A stretch of DNA of 37,363 bases, taken from the IMG/VR virus record IMGVR_UViG_3300044673_000271, positions 1-37,363 of that record. The stretch is one strand, 5' to 3'. Below, in pieces: positions 17,040-26,304 of the stretch (its first letter is position 1; the number at the start of each line of letters is the position of its first letter). Below the pieces are notes generated by a model. It had not been told where the DNA came from, did no database searches, and saw only the letters and a list, made by a program, of their open reading frames with translations. This DNA is from a virus. A program made the position numbers and the translations under genes.

Positions 17040-17697
17040 CACCGAAACTCTTACTGATAGAGCAAAAAATAGAAACCTAATAGACAGTCCAGAAATTTTG
17101 GTAAAAAATCTCTCTTTCGGGGTTAATTTATATGAAAATACTATTCCCGTAGATGAGTGTTACAAATACGTAGACCTACTGAGCAATAGCTTAGATAGCG
17201 GACTAAAAGACTACTCTTGGCTCCCTCCGGAGGAGGGTGACGAGGTGCGAACAGCTGCAAATGATTTTGTAGTTACTGAAGAGTTCTTAGGTCCAAAAAA
17301 TGAGACCAATAAAGATCTATATAATATGAACTCTAAAGTCTTAGATGTGATAAAGACCTGCGTGTCTGACTATGCATCGTCCTGGGGCATAGAAATTCAC
17401 TACTATCAAGACCTAAACTTTGTGAGATATGTGGCACCCACTGGATACTTTGCACCACACATCGATGACAGCCCGCACACTGTTAGAAGTGTCTCAGCAG
17501 TGCTGTATTTAAATGACAATTATGATGGAGGAGAGCTGCTTTTCACTAGGCTAGATAACCTTAAGGTCAAGCCAAAGCCAGGTGATTTAGTAGTTTTCCC
17601 CTCCACATATCTATATGAGCACAAATCAGAGGTAGTGACTAGAGGGACCAAGTATTGTGTAGTTTCATTTTCTGATTTATATGAGAAAAGAGGATAA
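17032..17697 (+). CDS. 2OG-Fe(II) dioxygenase, prolyl-4-hydroxylase type (3 of 5)
   Basis: I take the ATG at 17032 (MSSTETLTDRAKNRN, 221 residues), because GGAGAG lies about eight bases upstream. The longer reading back to 16918 would overlap the previous gene by 122 bases and encodes an unrelated lysine-rich extension. The metal ligands are H143 and D145 (in FAPHIDDSPH) and H197 (in YLYEHKSEV), with K207 in RGTKYCVV as the 2OG lysine. The VLYLNDNYDGGELLF and KPKPGDLVVFPSTYLYEH segments closely follow oxygenase 1, so these two are the closest pair in the set. The coding sequence ends directly at the ATG of oxygenase 4. Confidence 0.87.
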   Translation: MSSTETLTDRAKNRNLIDSPEILVKNLSFGVNLYENTIPVDECYKYVDLLSNSLDSGLKDYSWLPPEEGDEVRTAANDFVVTEEFLGPKNETNKDLYNMNSKVLDVIKTCVSDYASSWGIEIHYYQDLNFVRYVAPTGYFAPHIDDSPHTVRSVSAVLYLNDNYDGGELLFTRLDNLKVKPKPGDLVVFPSTYLYEHKSEVVTRGTKYCVVSFSDLYEKRG

Positions 17698-18369
17698 ATG
17701 GGAAACGTAGAGTATGCAAATAACTACCCTCCAGAGAGGGTATCTATAACCCCTTCAGGATTTTTTGGTAATTCGGCTGACAACATTGTCGAGTTGGCAA
17801 ACTTTATGACTGCAGAAGAGCTTGAATATCTGGACAAGTTTGCACGTGGAAACGATAAGTGGGACGTTACCGAAACTCACTATAACGAAGAAGGCACTGT
17901 CATCTATGACGCCAGCTACTGGGAGAATAGAGTCGCAACTGAAGACACTTTAACGTCTGCAGACCCTAAGGTTGTTGAAGTAATTAAGGGAATGCAAGCA
18001 CGTTTAAAGGTCGAGGTAGACAAGTTCTTTAGTGTAGACGCAATTCCAACTAGCGCAGCTTTGGTTAGATGGCTTCCAGGTCAGCTTCAACAGCCTCATG
18101 CTGACAAAGAGCTTCATATTGGTGAAGATGCCGGCAAGCCAAACGACTTCCCCTACTATGATATCGCTGGGCTTTTCTACCTAAACGATGACTATGAAGG
18201 CGGCGAGTTGTACTTCCCTAAGCAAGGAATTCAGTTTAAGCCAAAAAAAGGCGCTGCCTATTTCTTCCCTGGAGATCTTCACTATATCCACGGCGTTACC
18301 GAGATTACAAGCGGAATTAGATACGTAAGTCCATTCTTCTGGACAATCGTAGAACACAAGGCAAAGTAA
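17698..18369 (+). CDS. 2OG-Fe(II) dioxygenase, arginine subtype (4 of 5)
   Basis: This 223-residue protein is a 2OG-Fe(II) oxygenase with ligands H134 and D136 (in LQQPHADKEL) and H198 (in HYIHGVTEI). The 2OG-contact residue is R208 in SGIRYVSPFF, where the first three enzymes of the cassette have lysine. The family strand is LFYLNDDYEGGELYFP, followed by KPKKGAAYFFPGDL. The loop between the HxD and that strand is longer (HIGEDAGKPNDFPYYD) than in the lysine subtype. With oxygenase 5 it forms a second subgroup, which suggests a different substrate or peptide register. It starts directly after the previous stop, with AGAGG upstream. Confidence 0.86.
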   Translation: MGNVEYANNYPPERVSITPSGFFGNSADNIVELANFMTAEELEYLDKFARGNDKWDVTETHYNEEGTVIYDASYWENRVATEDTLTSADPKVVEVIKGMQARLKVEVDKFFSVDAIPTSAALVRWLPGQLQQPHADKELHIGEDAGKPNDFPYYDIAGLFYLNDDYEGGELYFPKQGIQFKPKKGAAYFFPGDLHYIHGVTEITSGIRYVSPFFWTIVEHKAK

Positions 18370-18377
18370 GGAAAATT

Positions 18378-19112
18378 ATGTCTCTATTTCTAGACTCTTT
18401 CGACGAGAGTACATTCAAAATCTACAAGGACGAGCCAAACGATAAAGGTCAACTTGGAATTCCTAGAAACAAGATTGTAGAAATTCCCAATTTTGTTACT
18501 CCTGTAGCAGCAGAGAGAATGATCGGATACATAGAATCCTACGCAGACCTCTGGGGAGATATCGCTTTCTATGGCTCGTCCGGAATGGGAATCCACCCAG
18601 ACGACCCAAGGCTAGCAGACTATGACCTACCCTCAATGTATTTTGATTCTCTAAGAAAAAAGTTCCAAGAGGCCATCGAGCTTGTATTTGAGCGCCCAGT
18701 TAAAGCAAACACTTCCCATGCTCAGAAGTGGGATGTTGGAGGGTTTGCATCACCACATTCTGACAACTCGGACTATGACGGAAACCCTAACGCTTTCGAG
18801 ATTAATAAATATGTAGGAATCCTATACCTCAATGACAACTACGGTGGCGGCGAGCTATTCTTTGAAGACCATGACATAGAGTTTAAGCCTGCAGCATACT
18901 CATACATTTGCTTCCCTGGAGGAGTAGAGAATATTCACGGCGTTAGGGAGATTACAGAAGGCACTCGCTACACCATGGTCTCTTTCTGGGATTTTGCTGA
19001 AGCAGAATATTCCGAGGAAAAGAAGGCAGCCTGGGAAGAAGAGATTAGAGTTATCCGCCAAGAGCAAGCTGAGCAAAAGATCGAATGGGAAAAAGGCAAT
19101 AAGTTCGCCTAA
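18378..19112 (+). CDS. 2OG-Fe(II) dioxygenase, arginine subtype (5 of 5)
   Basis: This 244-residue protein has ligands H127 and D129 (in FASPHSDNSD) and H187 (in VENIHGVREI), and R197 (in EGTRYTMVSFWDF) as the 2OG-contact residue. The family strand is GILYLNDNYGGGELFF. It ends with a charged tail of about 35 residues rich in Glu, Lys and Gln (EEKKAAWEEEIRVIRQEQ), which is probably a helix or coiled coil and is absent from the other four enzymes. That tail could mediate oligomerisation or docking to a fibre. AAGGAAAA stands just upstream of the start. It is the last gene of the cassette; module B follows after 110 bases. Confidence 0.86.
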   Translation: MSLFLDSFDESTFKIYKDEPNDKGQLGIPRNKIVEIPNFVTPVAAERMIGYIESYADLWGDIAFYGSSGMGIHPDDPRLADYDLPSMYFDSLRKKFQEAIELVFERPVKANTSHAQKWDVGGFASPHSDNSDYDGNPNAFEINKYVGILYLNDNYGGGELFFEDHDIEFKPAAYSYICFPGGVENIHGVREITEGTRYTMVSFWDFAEAEYSEEKKAAWEEEIRVIRQEQAEQKIEWEKGNKFA

Positions 19113-19131
19113 AACACTATATCTAATATAA

Positions 19132-19194
19132 GGTATAATTAGTATTTGGTGGAGAGCCAGTAACTCACTATTGCCTAGGTCGGGTAAAATATAA
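19132..19194 (+). promoter_or_regulatory. two candidate late promoter -10 sites before module B
   Basis: The 110-base gap before module B holds two -10-like sites: TATAAT (19134-19139, in AGGTATAATTAG) and TAAAAT (19185-19190, in CGGGTAAAATATAAGTGATG). Neither has a clear -35. The second strongly resembles the site before module A (GATGTAAAATAATAGGTGACTG), with the same flank ending in GTGA. This matches the paralogy of the genes they precede. An imperfect inverted repeat CTAATATA / TATAATTAG surrounds the first site. Confidence 0.42.
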
Positions 19195-19222
19195 GTGATG
19201 TTCTATCCCGAGGGACAACGGC

Positions 19223-19582
19223 GTGCACTATTCCACTTCAAATGTTTATGACATCCTTGTAGATCAAGGTGCCACACTCAATCGCGCCCTGTTCCTAAAG
19301 ACATCTGCAAAACGTCCAGTAAACATCTCTGACTACGCTGGCCGAATGCATATCAGGGATGTCACAGACTCTTCAGTAATAGTGAAGACTTTAACCACTG
19401 AGAACGGCGGATTGACCATTTACGGTGTAACTGGAAGAGTGGATATCTTTTTAAAACCCTCCGAGACTGATGACTTACAAGCTAGAGACTATGTATATGA
19501 CCTAGAGTTAGAGTCAGAAGAGGGCGACGTAACTAAGATTGTGTCAGGAAAACTTACTGTAAGAGCGGAGATCACTTACTAA
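19223..19582 (+). CDS. small beta-rich virion protein (BppU N-domain-like), module B
   Basis: This 119-residue protein starts at GTG 19223, supported by GAGGGA seven bases upstream (19210-19215). It is a clear paralogue of the protein at 3315: the shared landmarks in order are Y-D/N-I-x-V/A-D-Q-G-x-T-L-x-R, Y-A/T-G/A-R-M, LTTENGG-(L/I)-T, VYDLELE, and a final G-x-(L/F)-x-V-R-(A/P)-E-(I/V)-T. Like its relative it is followed, within a TAATG overlap, by a collagen-motif gene whose first residues resemble the corresponding gene of module A. It probably sits at the attachment point of the collagen-like fibre. Confidence 0.7.
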   Translation: MHYSTSNVYDILVDQGATLNRALFLKTSAKRPVNISDYAGRMHIRDVTDSSVIVKTLTTENGGLTIYGVTGRVDIFLKPSETDDLQARDYVYDLELESEEGDVTKIVSGKLTVRAEITY

Positions 19583-22212
19583 TGCTCTCAGATGATTTTG
19601 CATACCTCGTAGTAACCGCTCCTGGACCTCAAGGCCCAGCAGGCGCTGGTGGAACTCAAGAAGGTGAAGGGGCAACTGGCCCTACTGGACCAACCGGCCC
19701 CGCTGGACCTACCGGTCCTACAGGCCCAGCTGGAGATAGAGGATTAACAGGTAATCAGGGACCTACAGGTGCTACTGGTGCAACAGGTGCATCAGGTGTA
19801 GCTGGCCCAACGGGACCAACAGGATCTCAAGGTGAGACTGGACCAATCGGACCAACTGGCGCGACTGGTGCTACTGGATTAACAGGTGCTACTGGACCGA
19901 CTGGCGCTCAAGGTTTGCAAGGGCCTACTGGAGCAACAGGACCTCAAGGGGCCGCTGGCCCAACAGGTGCAGTTGGTGCAACTGGTCCGACTGGACTTAC
20001 TGGTGCAACTGGTCCGCAAGGTGTTCAAGGTGTTGCTGGTCCGACTGGTGCGACCGGTCCAACAGGTGCTAAGGGAGATACTGGTCTAACTGGTATACAA
20101 GGACCAACAGGTGCTACTGGCGCTACTGGTGCAGCCTCTACAGTTCCTGGACCTACAGGACCAACAGGCTCCGCAGGTGTTGCAGGACCGACTGGAGCTA
20201 CTGGTGCAATTGGCGCTACCGGACCAACTGGTGCTCAGGGAGCTACTGGTCCGACTGGTGCCCAAGGTGTAGCTGGAGCTACTGGCCCTGCAGGTGCAAC
20301 AGGCGCTACAGGACCTACAGGTCCTCGCGGTGATACAGGTTTAACAGGTCTTTCTGGTGCAACAGGTGCAACAGGTCCAGCTGGAGCGACTGGCCCAGTA
20401 GGTCCTACCGGAGCAACAGGCGCGGCATCAACAGTTCCTGGACCCACAGGTGCTGTAGGTGCCACTGGGCCAACAGGGGCAACAGGTCCAACTGGCGCTC
20501 AAGGTGCTCAAGGTGTGACTGGACCAGCAGGTTCGACTGGCCCTACTGGAGCGACAGGTCTAACAGGTCTACAAGGCGCAACAGGACCTACAGGTGCTGC
20601 AGGTGCAGCCGGTGCTACAGGTCCTGCGGGAGCTACTGGTCCGACTGGCGCTCAGGGTGTAGCTGGAGCTACTGGACCAACTGGTGCAGCTGGTGCTACG
20701 GGTGCCACAGGGCCTGCAGGTGCTACTGGTGCTACTGGACCCCAAGGAGCTGCAGGCGCTACTGGACCTACAGGTGCTGCAGGTGCAACTGGTCCAACAG
20801 GAGCAACAGGTCTTACTGGTGCAACTGGTCCGACTGGTGCGACTGGCCCAGCTGGTGATCAAGGTCTCACTGGTATCCAAGGCCCCACTGGTCCAACTGG
20901 TGCCACTGGAGCCGCTTCGACTATTCCTGGACCAACAGGACCAACCGGACCATTTGGAGCAACTGGACCTACTGGAGCAGCGTCTACGATTCCTGGTCCT
21001 ACTGGACCTCAGGGATCTTTAGGGCCAACAGGTGCAACAGGACCTACAGGTGCTGCATCAACTGTAGCTGGACCGACTGGTGCGACCGGTCCAACAGGAG
21101 CAACAGGTCTTACTGGTGCAACTGGTCCGACTGGTGCGACTGGTACAACTGGTCCGACAGGCCCAACCGGGTCAACAGGTGCAACAGGTCCAACCGGTCC
21201 GACAGGCTCTCAGGGTCAAGGCCTAAATATTCTTGACACATATGCAACTTATTCAGAACTGATAGCTGCACATCCAACTGGAAATGTTGGTGACTGCTAT
21301 ATGGTCGGCTCCGAGCTGTACGTCTGGTCATCTAGTACCAGTTCATGGGTAAATCTTGGTGTTCTTTCTGGCCCGACTGGTGCAACTGGTCCGACTGGTG
21401 CTGCTGGTCTAGATTCAACAATTCCAGGACCTACAGGCCCAACCGGTGCAACCGGTGCAACCGGTGCAACCGGTGCAACCGGACCAACCGGAGACCAGGG
21501 AGCTACCGGTCTGCCTGGACTAACTGGATCCGTTGGTCCTCAAGGTCCAACTGGCGCTCAAGGTGCTACTGGCCCTACTGGTCCGACTGGAGCTCGCGGT
21601 GCGACAGGCGCTGCTGGCCCAACTGGTGCAGCTGGTGCTCAGGGGCAGATTGGTCCCCAGGGAGAAACCGGTCCAATCGGTGAGACTGGCCCAACTGGAC
21701 CTACAGGTGCAGATGGTGCTATTGGACTTCCTGGTGCCACAGGGCCGCAAGGAGATCCCGGTCCTCAAGGTGTGCAAGGACCTACCGGTCCAACTGGATC
21801 GTATTTTGCTGGACAACTCCCACCAGCCACTCCAGGAACTGGTGACGTTTGGTTCAACACGACTCAAGGTAGCACTTATGTCTACTACGACAGCTTCTGG
21901 GTAGGTATTGCTGGTGGAACAGCGTATCAAAACTGGAGCACCGTGAACTCAAACAGAGTTTTGACCGCAAATGAAGGCATTCTAGCTGATACATCGGCTG
22001 GAAGCTTTACTCTCATCTTGCCAGAAAATCCGCAGCCAGGCGAGTCTGTTGCTATAATTGACTTGAAACTCTCGTTTAGGCGCAATCCTCTGATTTTGTC
22101 TGGTGGAGCAGAAAAAATAGAAGGAAGAACAGACAACATGTTCTTAAACGTCGATAGAGCATCGATTGTAATCAGATATGTAGGTTCTACATACGGATGG
22201 AGAATTGTATAA
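19582..22212 (+). CDS. long collagen-like tail fibre, module B
   Basis: This 876-residue protein is dominated by Gly-X-Y triplets. After a short N-terminus ([17 protein letters not shown]) the first collagen block runs to about residue 545. A 45-residue globular insert follows ([19 protein letters not shown]...[18 protein letters not shown]). A second block then runs to about residue 739, and the C-terminal domain carries [21 protein letters not shown] and [24 protein letters not shown], a fibre-tip type seen in many aquatic phages. The triplets are mostly GPT, GAT and GAQ. Proline therefore sits mainly in position X and threonine in position Y, as in Bacillus BclA. Several AAST(V/I)PGPTG segments interrupt the Gly register. 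The protein should form a trimeric, flexible fibre used for host or surface attachment. Confidence 0.88.
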   Translation: MLSDDFAYLVVTAPGPQGPAGAGGTQEGEGATGPTGPTGPAGPTGPTGPAGDRGLTGNQGPTGATGATGASGVAGPTGPTGSQGETGPIGPTGATGATGLTGATGPTGAQGLQGPTGATGPQGAAGPTGAVGATGPTGLTGATGPQGVQGVAGPTGATGPTGAKGDTGLTGIQGPTGATGATGAASTVPGPTGPTGSAGVAGPTGATGAIGATGPTGAQGATGPTGAQGVAGATGPAGATGATGPTGPRGDTGLTGLSGATGATGPAGATGPVGPTGATGAASTVPGPTGAVGATGPTGATGPTGAQGAQGVTGPAGSTGPTGATGLTGLQGATGPTGAAGAAGATGPAGATGPTGAQGVAGATGPTGAAGATGATGPAGATGATGPQGAAGATGPTGAAGATGPTGATGLTGATGPTGATGPAGDQGLTGIQGPTGPTGATGAASTIPGPTGPTGPFGATGPTGAASTIPGPTGPQGSLGPTGATGPTGAASTVAGPTGATGPTGATGLTGATGPTGATGTTGPTGPTGSTGATGPTGPTGSQGQGLNILDTYATYSELIAAHPTGNVGDCYMVGSELYVWSSSTSSWVNLGVLSGPTGATGPTGAAGLDSTIPGPTGPTGATGATGATGATGPTGDQGATGLPGLTGSVGPQGPTGAQGATGPTGPTGARGATGAAGPTGAAGAQGQIGPQGETGPIGETGPTGPTGADGAIGLPGATGPQGDPGPQGVQGPTGPTGSYFAGQLPPATPGTGDVWFNTTQGSTYVYYDSFWVGIAGGTAYQNWSTVNSNRVLTANEGILADTSAGSFTLILPENPQPGESVAIIDLKLSFRRNPLILSGGAEKIEGRTDNMFLNVDRASIVIRYVGSTYGWRIV
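19621..21803 (+). repeat. collagen-coding degenerate 9-base repeat tract
   Basis: This stretch is built from 9-base units coding Gly-X-Y triplets, such as GGTCCGACTGGTGC and GGACCTACAGG variants. Many short exact copies recur at different distances, for example ACTGGTCCGACTGGTGC several times, and GGTGCAACCGGTGCAACCGG in a perfect run around 21445-21480. Codon choice at the third base varies, so the array is old or under selection against slippage. Recombination between copies could change fibre length in steps of three residues. Confidence 0.85.
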
Positions 22213-25197
22213 ATGCCTCAGTTTTTGTCTAATTTTGATCAGGAATTTACTCCATCACAGCCGTTTACTGACCCAGTAAGTAAGCTGCGTGTGTCTCAGG
22301 CACAGGCTCTTATCGACACTGACTTTGAGTACGGTATTCAGACAACCAAATGGGAGTCGTTGGCAATGACCAACAACCGCCCATTCGCTTACAACACAGC
22401 AATTCCATTCAGAAATGTTGCTTCTATTTCTATGCCTAACGGCTCTAAAGTTGTCACCGTAAACTTAACAACTAGAACTAGAACTGTAACTGCGATTGCT
22501 CTTGGAACTCCTGCTACTGGCTATGTGACGTACACAACCTCTATCGATCACGGATTTACCATCGGTGAGTACGTAAACATCACTAACGTAACTTCTGCGT
22601 ACAATGGCTTCTACCAAATTATTGAAGTACCGTCTGCAACCACATTTGTGGTAGTAAACGCCAACACTACGCCTGCCTCTGACCAGTCAGGTTCCGTTGA
22701 AGCAGGTTTTGCCCCCCCTACAGGTTCAATTATTACTGTGGTAGATACGTTGGTTAAGCCAGCTGATGGTACGTTCCTTATCGAGAGTGGTGGTGGAAGC
22801 TCTCAATTTACTTACTATGGAACTGCCGAGAACACCACCAGCATCACCTCGATCCTAGACACTAACAAAACTTCGGTATTTAGTGGTCAGCTATACAGTT
22901 CAGCTCAGATCGGGTCTAGCACCACTGTAACCTATAGTGGTACAAAGATCACTGTGACTACAGACGTACCTCATGGACTATCCCTAGGTAATGAGATCGC
23001 ACTGACTGGAACAACAGCCAGCACAAACGCCCCTAACGGAGCTTGGGTAGTTGCCACTGTTCTAAGCCCTACGAGCATCGAGTTCTATGCAGACGCTGCC
23101 CCCACTGGAAGCATTGGTGGAACCGCCAAGCTCTACGTGAGGCCTCAGGGGACGTTTGCTCACCGTCCATTTGACGGTGGCGTGATCTTTTCGACTAATG
23201 GAAACTCAAACAACCAGCAGGCCATTCGTCAAACACGTCGTTACTTCAGGTATCAGTCTGGTAAGGGTATTCAGTACAGCTCCGGTAGCGTATTGAGACC
23301 GTCATTCCAGCTAGATGAGCTTTCTTGTGAAGGTGACACAATCACCATCCAAACTAAAGAACAGCACAATCTGATTCCTGGTGCTCAGATTAATATCATA
23401 AACGCAACTACTACCGGATATAACGGAACATACACCGTTGACTCCGTGCTGACTTATAACAAGTTCACAGTAAAGACTGGAACACCTCTGCCAGCAAAAG
23501 CCGAAGGTCGCTACTACATTACTGTAAGTAGTTGGACAGGCTCAGTTGTGCGAATTGGTCTTTTTGATGAGCAGAACGGTATTTTCTTTGAGTATGACGG
23601 AAGCACGCTATATGCAGTTCGAAGAAATTCTACATATCAGATTGCTGGACGAGTTTCTGTAACTAAGGGAAGTAACACTGTTTCTCAGACAACAGTAGAT
23701 TTCCCTACAAGTTTCAACACACAGCTTGCTCCTGGAGACTACATTGTAATTAGAGGACAGTCATATAAGATCCTGAGCATTGAAAGCGAGACTAGCTTAA
23801 CTATTTCTCCGTCATACCGTGGAGCAACAGCTACTAACGTAATCGTGTCTAAGACCGTGGACAAGAAAACTCCTCAGTCTCAATGGAACATCGACAAGGC
23901 AGATGGAACTGGCGTCACTGGATACAATCTAGACCTCAATAGAATGCAAATGTTCTATATGGACTATTCATGGTATGGAGCTGGCTACATCCGATGGGGT
24001 CTAAGAACTACTAATGGCGATGTAACATATGTGCACAAGGAAGAAAATAACAACGTAAATCTGGAAGCTTACATGCGTTCAGGTAACCTTCCTGGTAGAT
24101 ACGAAACAAATACTATCCCTGTGTATACAAAGATTGCTGGAGACTTAAACACAACCGCTACTACTCTCTTTGTCGATTCAACTGCCGGATTTAACAACGA
24201 AGGCACCATCGTAGTTAGAGATGGGACCAAGGTAGAAGTTATGAATTACTTTGGAAAGACTGCCACTTCTTTCTTGGCATTGACAAGAGCTAAGAGTGGA
24301 AATCCTTCTGTAAACCTCACAATTTTGCAGGGGTCTTCTGTTGGCACTGTATTTAACCAGGCAGACCTAGCCAACGTTCAAATTGGACAAAGAGTAATCT
24401 CTACTAGCTTCCCTGAAGGCACCTTCGTCACAGATATTAGTGGAAGCGTTATCACTTTCAGCAAGGCAGCTACAACTGCAAACCCAACTGGCGTAACCTT
24501 TGCCCCAATGAGTGGAGCAGCTCAGACCTTTACCTACTCAACTACTGCGCCAGTAATTGTTGAAAATGCCTACCCTGAATTCTCTCCAACGGTATCCCAC
24601 TGGGGTACCTCAGTAATTATGGATGGCGGATATGACGATGACAAGTCGCTCGTGTTTACATACGGACAGAGAAACACCATCACTATTCCACCTGGAATCA
24701 CAAGATCCATCTTCTCTATTCGAATTGCTCCGTCTGTAGATAACGGTCTAACCGCTGAATATGGTGGCCGCGAAGTCGTAAACAGAATGCAGCTAATTCT
24801 TAGAAGCCTAGGCATTTCTTCTCGAAGCAGCGGAAACTTCTTGGTTCGAGCAATCTTGAATGGTGTCCCTGCAACTACGCAGAACTGGACAGACGCTACC
24901 GGTGGTATCGGTGCTCAGGCTAACTCATCTCTAGCTCAGATTGCGGACTACAGTAACAGAGATGTCCCTATCCTAGGCGGTGAGGTAGTTGCTGGTTACT
25001 TTGTGTCTGGAACTGACACTCTAGACCTGTCACTAGTTCGTGAACTAGGAACTTCGATCTTGAGCGGTGGAGTCTCCGCGGTGAACCAGCAGATCTACCC
25101 AGACGGTCCAGACGTTCTTACAGTTGTTGTAACAAACACTGGAACAACTTCTTCTCAGCTACTTGGTCGAATCTCTTGGACGGAAGCACAGGCTTAA
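22213..25197 (+). CDS. large baseplate/fibre structural protein, module B copy
   Basis: This 994-residue protein is the paralogue of the 1016-residue protein at 8611. Shared landmarks are LRVSQAQALIDTDFEYGIQ with TKWESLAMTNNRPFAYN, the repeated small beta-domains (HGFTIGEYVNITNV, HGLSLGNEIALTG, HNLIPGAQINIINA), the MDYSWYGAGYIRWGLR core with NNNVNLEAYMRSGNLPGRYE, SHWGTSVIMDGGYDDD, and the C-terminal ISWTEAQA. Sequence differs most in the beta-domain loops. It starts directly after the stop of the collagen-like fibre gene. The pair suggests two versions of the same stem or baseplate part, each dedicated to one fibre set. Confidence 0.8.
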   Translation: MPQFLSNFDQEFTPSQPFTDPVSKLRVSQAQALIDTDFEYGIQTTKWESLAMTNNRPFAYNTAIPFRNVASISMPNGSKVVTVNLTTRTRTVTAIALGTPATGYVTYTTSIDHGFTIGEYVNITNVTSAYNGFYQIIEVPSATTFVVVNANTTPASDQSGSVEAGFAPPTGSIITVVDTLVKPADGTFLIESGGGSSQFTYYGTAENTTSITSILDTNKTSVFSGQLYSSAQIGSSTTVTYSGTKITVTTDVPHGLSLGNEIALTGTTASTNAPNGAWVVATVLSPTSIEFYADAAPTGSIGGTAKLYVRPQGTFAHRPFDGGVIFSTNGNSNNQQAIRQTRRYFRYQSGKGIQYSSGSVLRPSFQLDELSCEGDTITIQTKEQHNLIPGAQINIINATTTGYNGTYTVDSVLTYNKFTVKTGTPLPAKAEGRYYITVSSWTGSVVRIGLFDEQNGIFFEYDGSTLYAVRRNSTYQIAGRVSVTKGSNTVSQTTVDFPTSFNTQLAPGDYIVIRGQSYKILSIESETSLTISPSYRGATATNVIVSKTVDKKTPQSQWNIDKADGTGVTGYNLDLNRMQMFYMDYSWYGAGYIRWGLRTTNGDVTYVHKEENNNVNLEAYMRSGNLPGRYETNTIPVYTKIAGDLNTTATTLFVDSTAGFNNEGTIVVRDGTKVEVMNYFGKTATSFLALTRAKSGNPSVNLTILQGSSVGTVFNQADLANVQIGQRVISTSFPEGTFVTDISGSVITFSKAATTANPTGVTFAPMSGAAQTFTYSTTAPVIVENAYPEFSPTVSHWGTSVIMDGGYDDDKSLVFTYGQRNTITIPPGITRSIFSIRIAPSVDNGLTAEYGGREVVNRMQLILRSLGISSRSSGNFLVRAILNGVPATTQNWTDATGGIGAQANSSLAQIADYSNRDVPILGGEVVAGYFVSGTDTLDLSLVRELGTSILSGGVSAVNQQIYPDGPDVLTVVVTNTGTTSSQLLGRISWTEAQA

Positions 25198-25200
25198 ACT

Positions 25201-26265
<1,065 letters not shown>

Positions 26266-26270
26266 GTCGC

Positions 26271-26296
26271 TATACTTAGATATGACTTTAAGGCGG
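26271..26296 (+). promoter_or_regulatory. candidate -10 (TATACT) and RBS before the Ig-like gene
   Basis: TATACT at 26271-26276 is a good -10-like hexamer without a clear -35. It is followed by a strong Shine-Dalgarno sequence AGGCGG (26291-26296), eight bases before the ATG at 26305. The Ig-like gene may thus have its own transcript, in parallel with the FN3-Hint gene at the end of module A. Confidence 0.35.
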
Positions 26297-26304
26297 CAAA
26301 TTAA

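Noticed and set aside
19582-22212. Eukaryotic origin of the collagen-like gene
   Set aside because: GPT-type collagen repeats are common in bacteria and phages, the gene has no introns, and its ends are phage-fibre domains.
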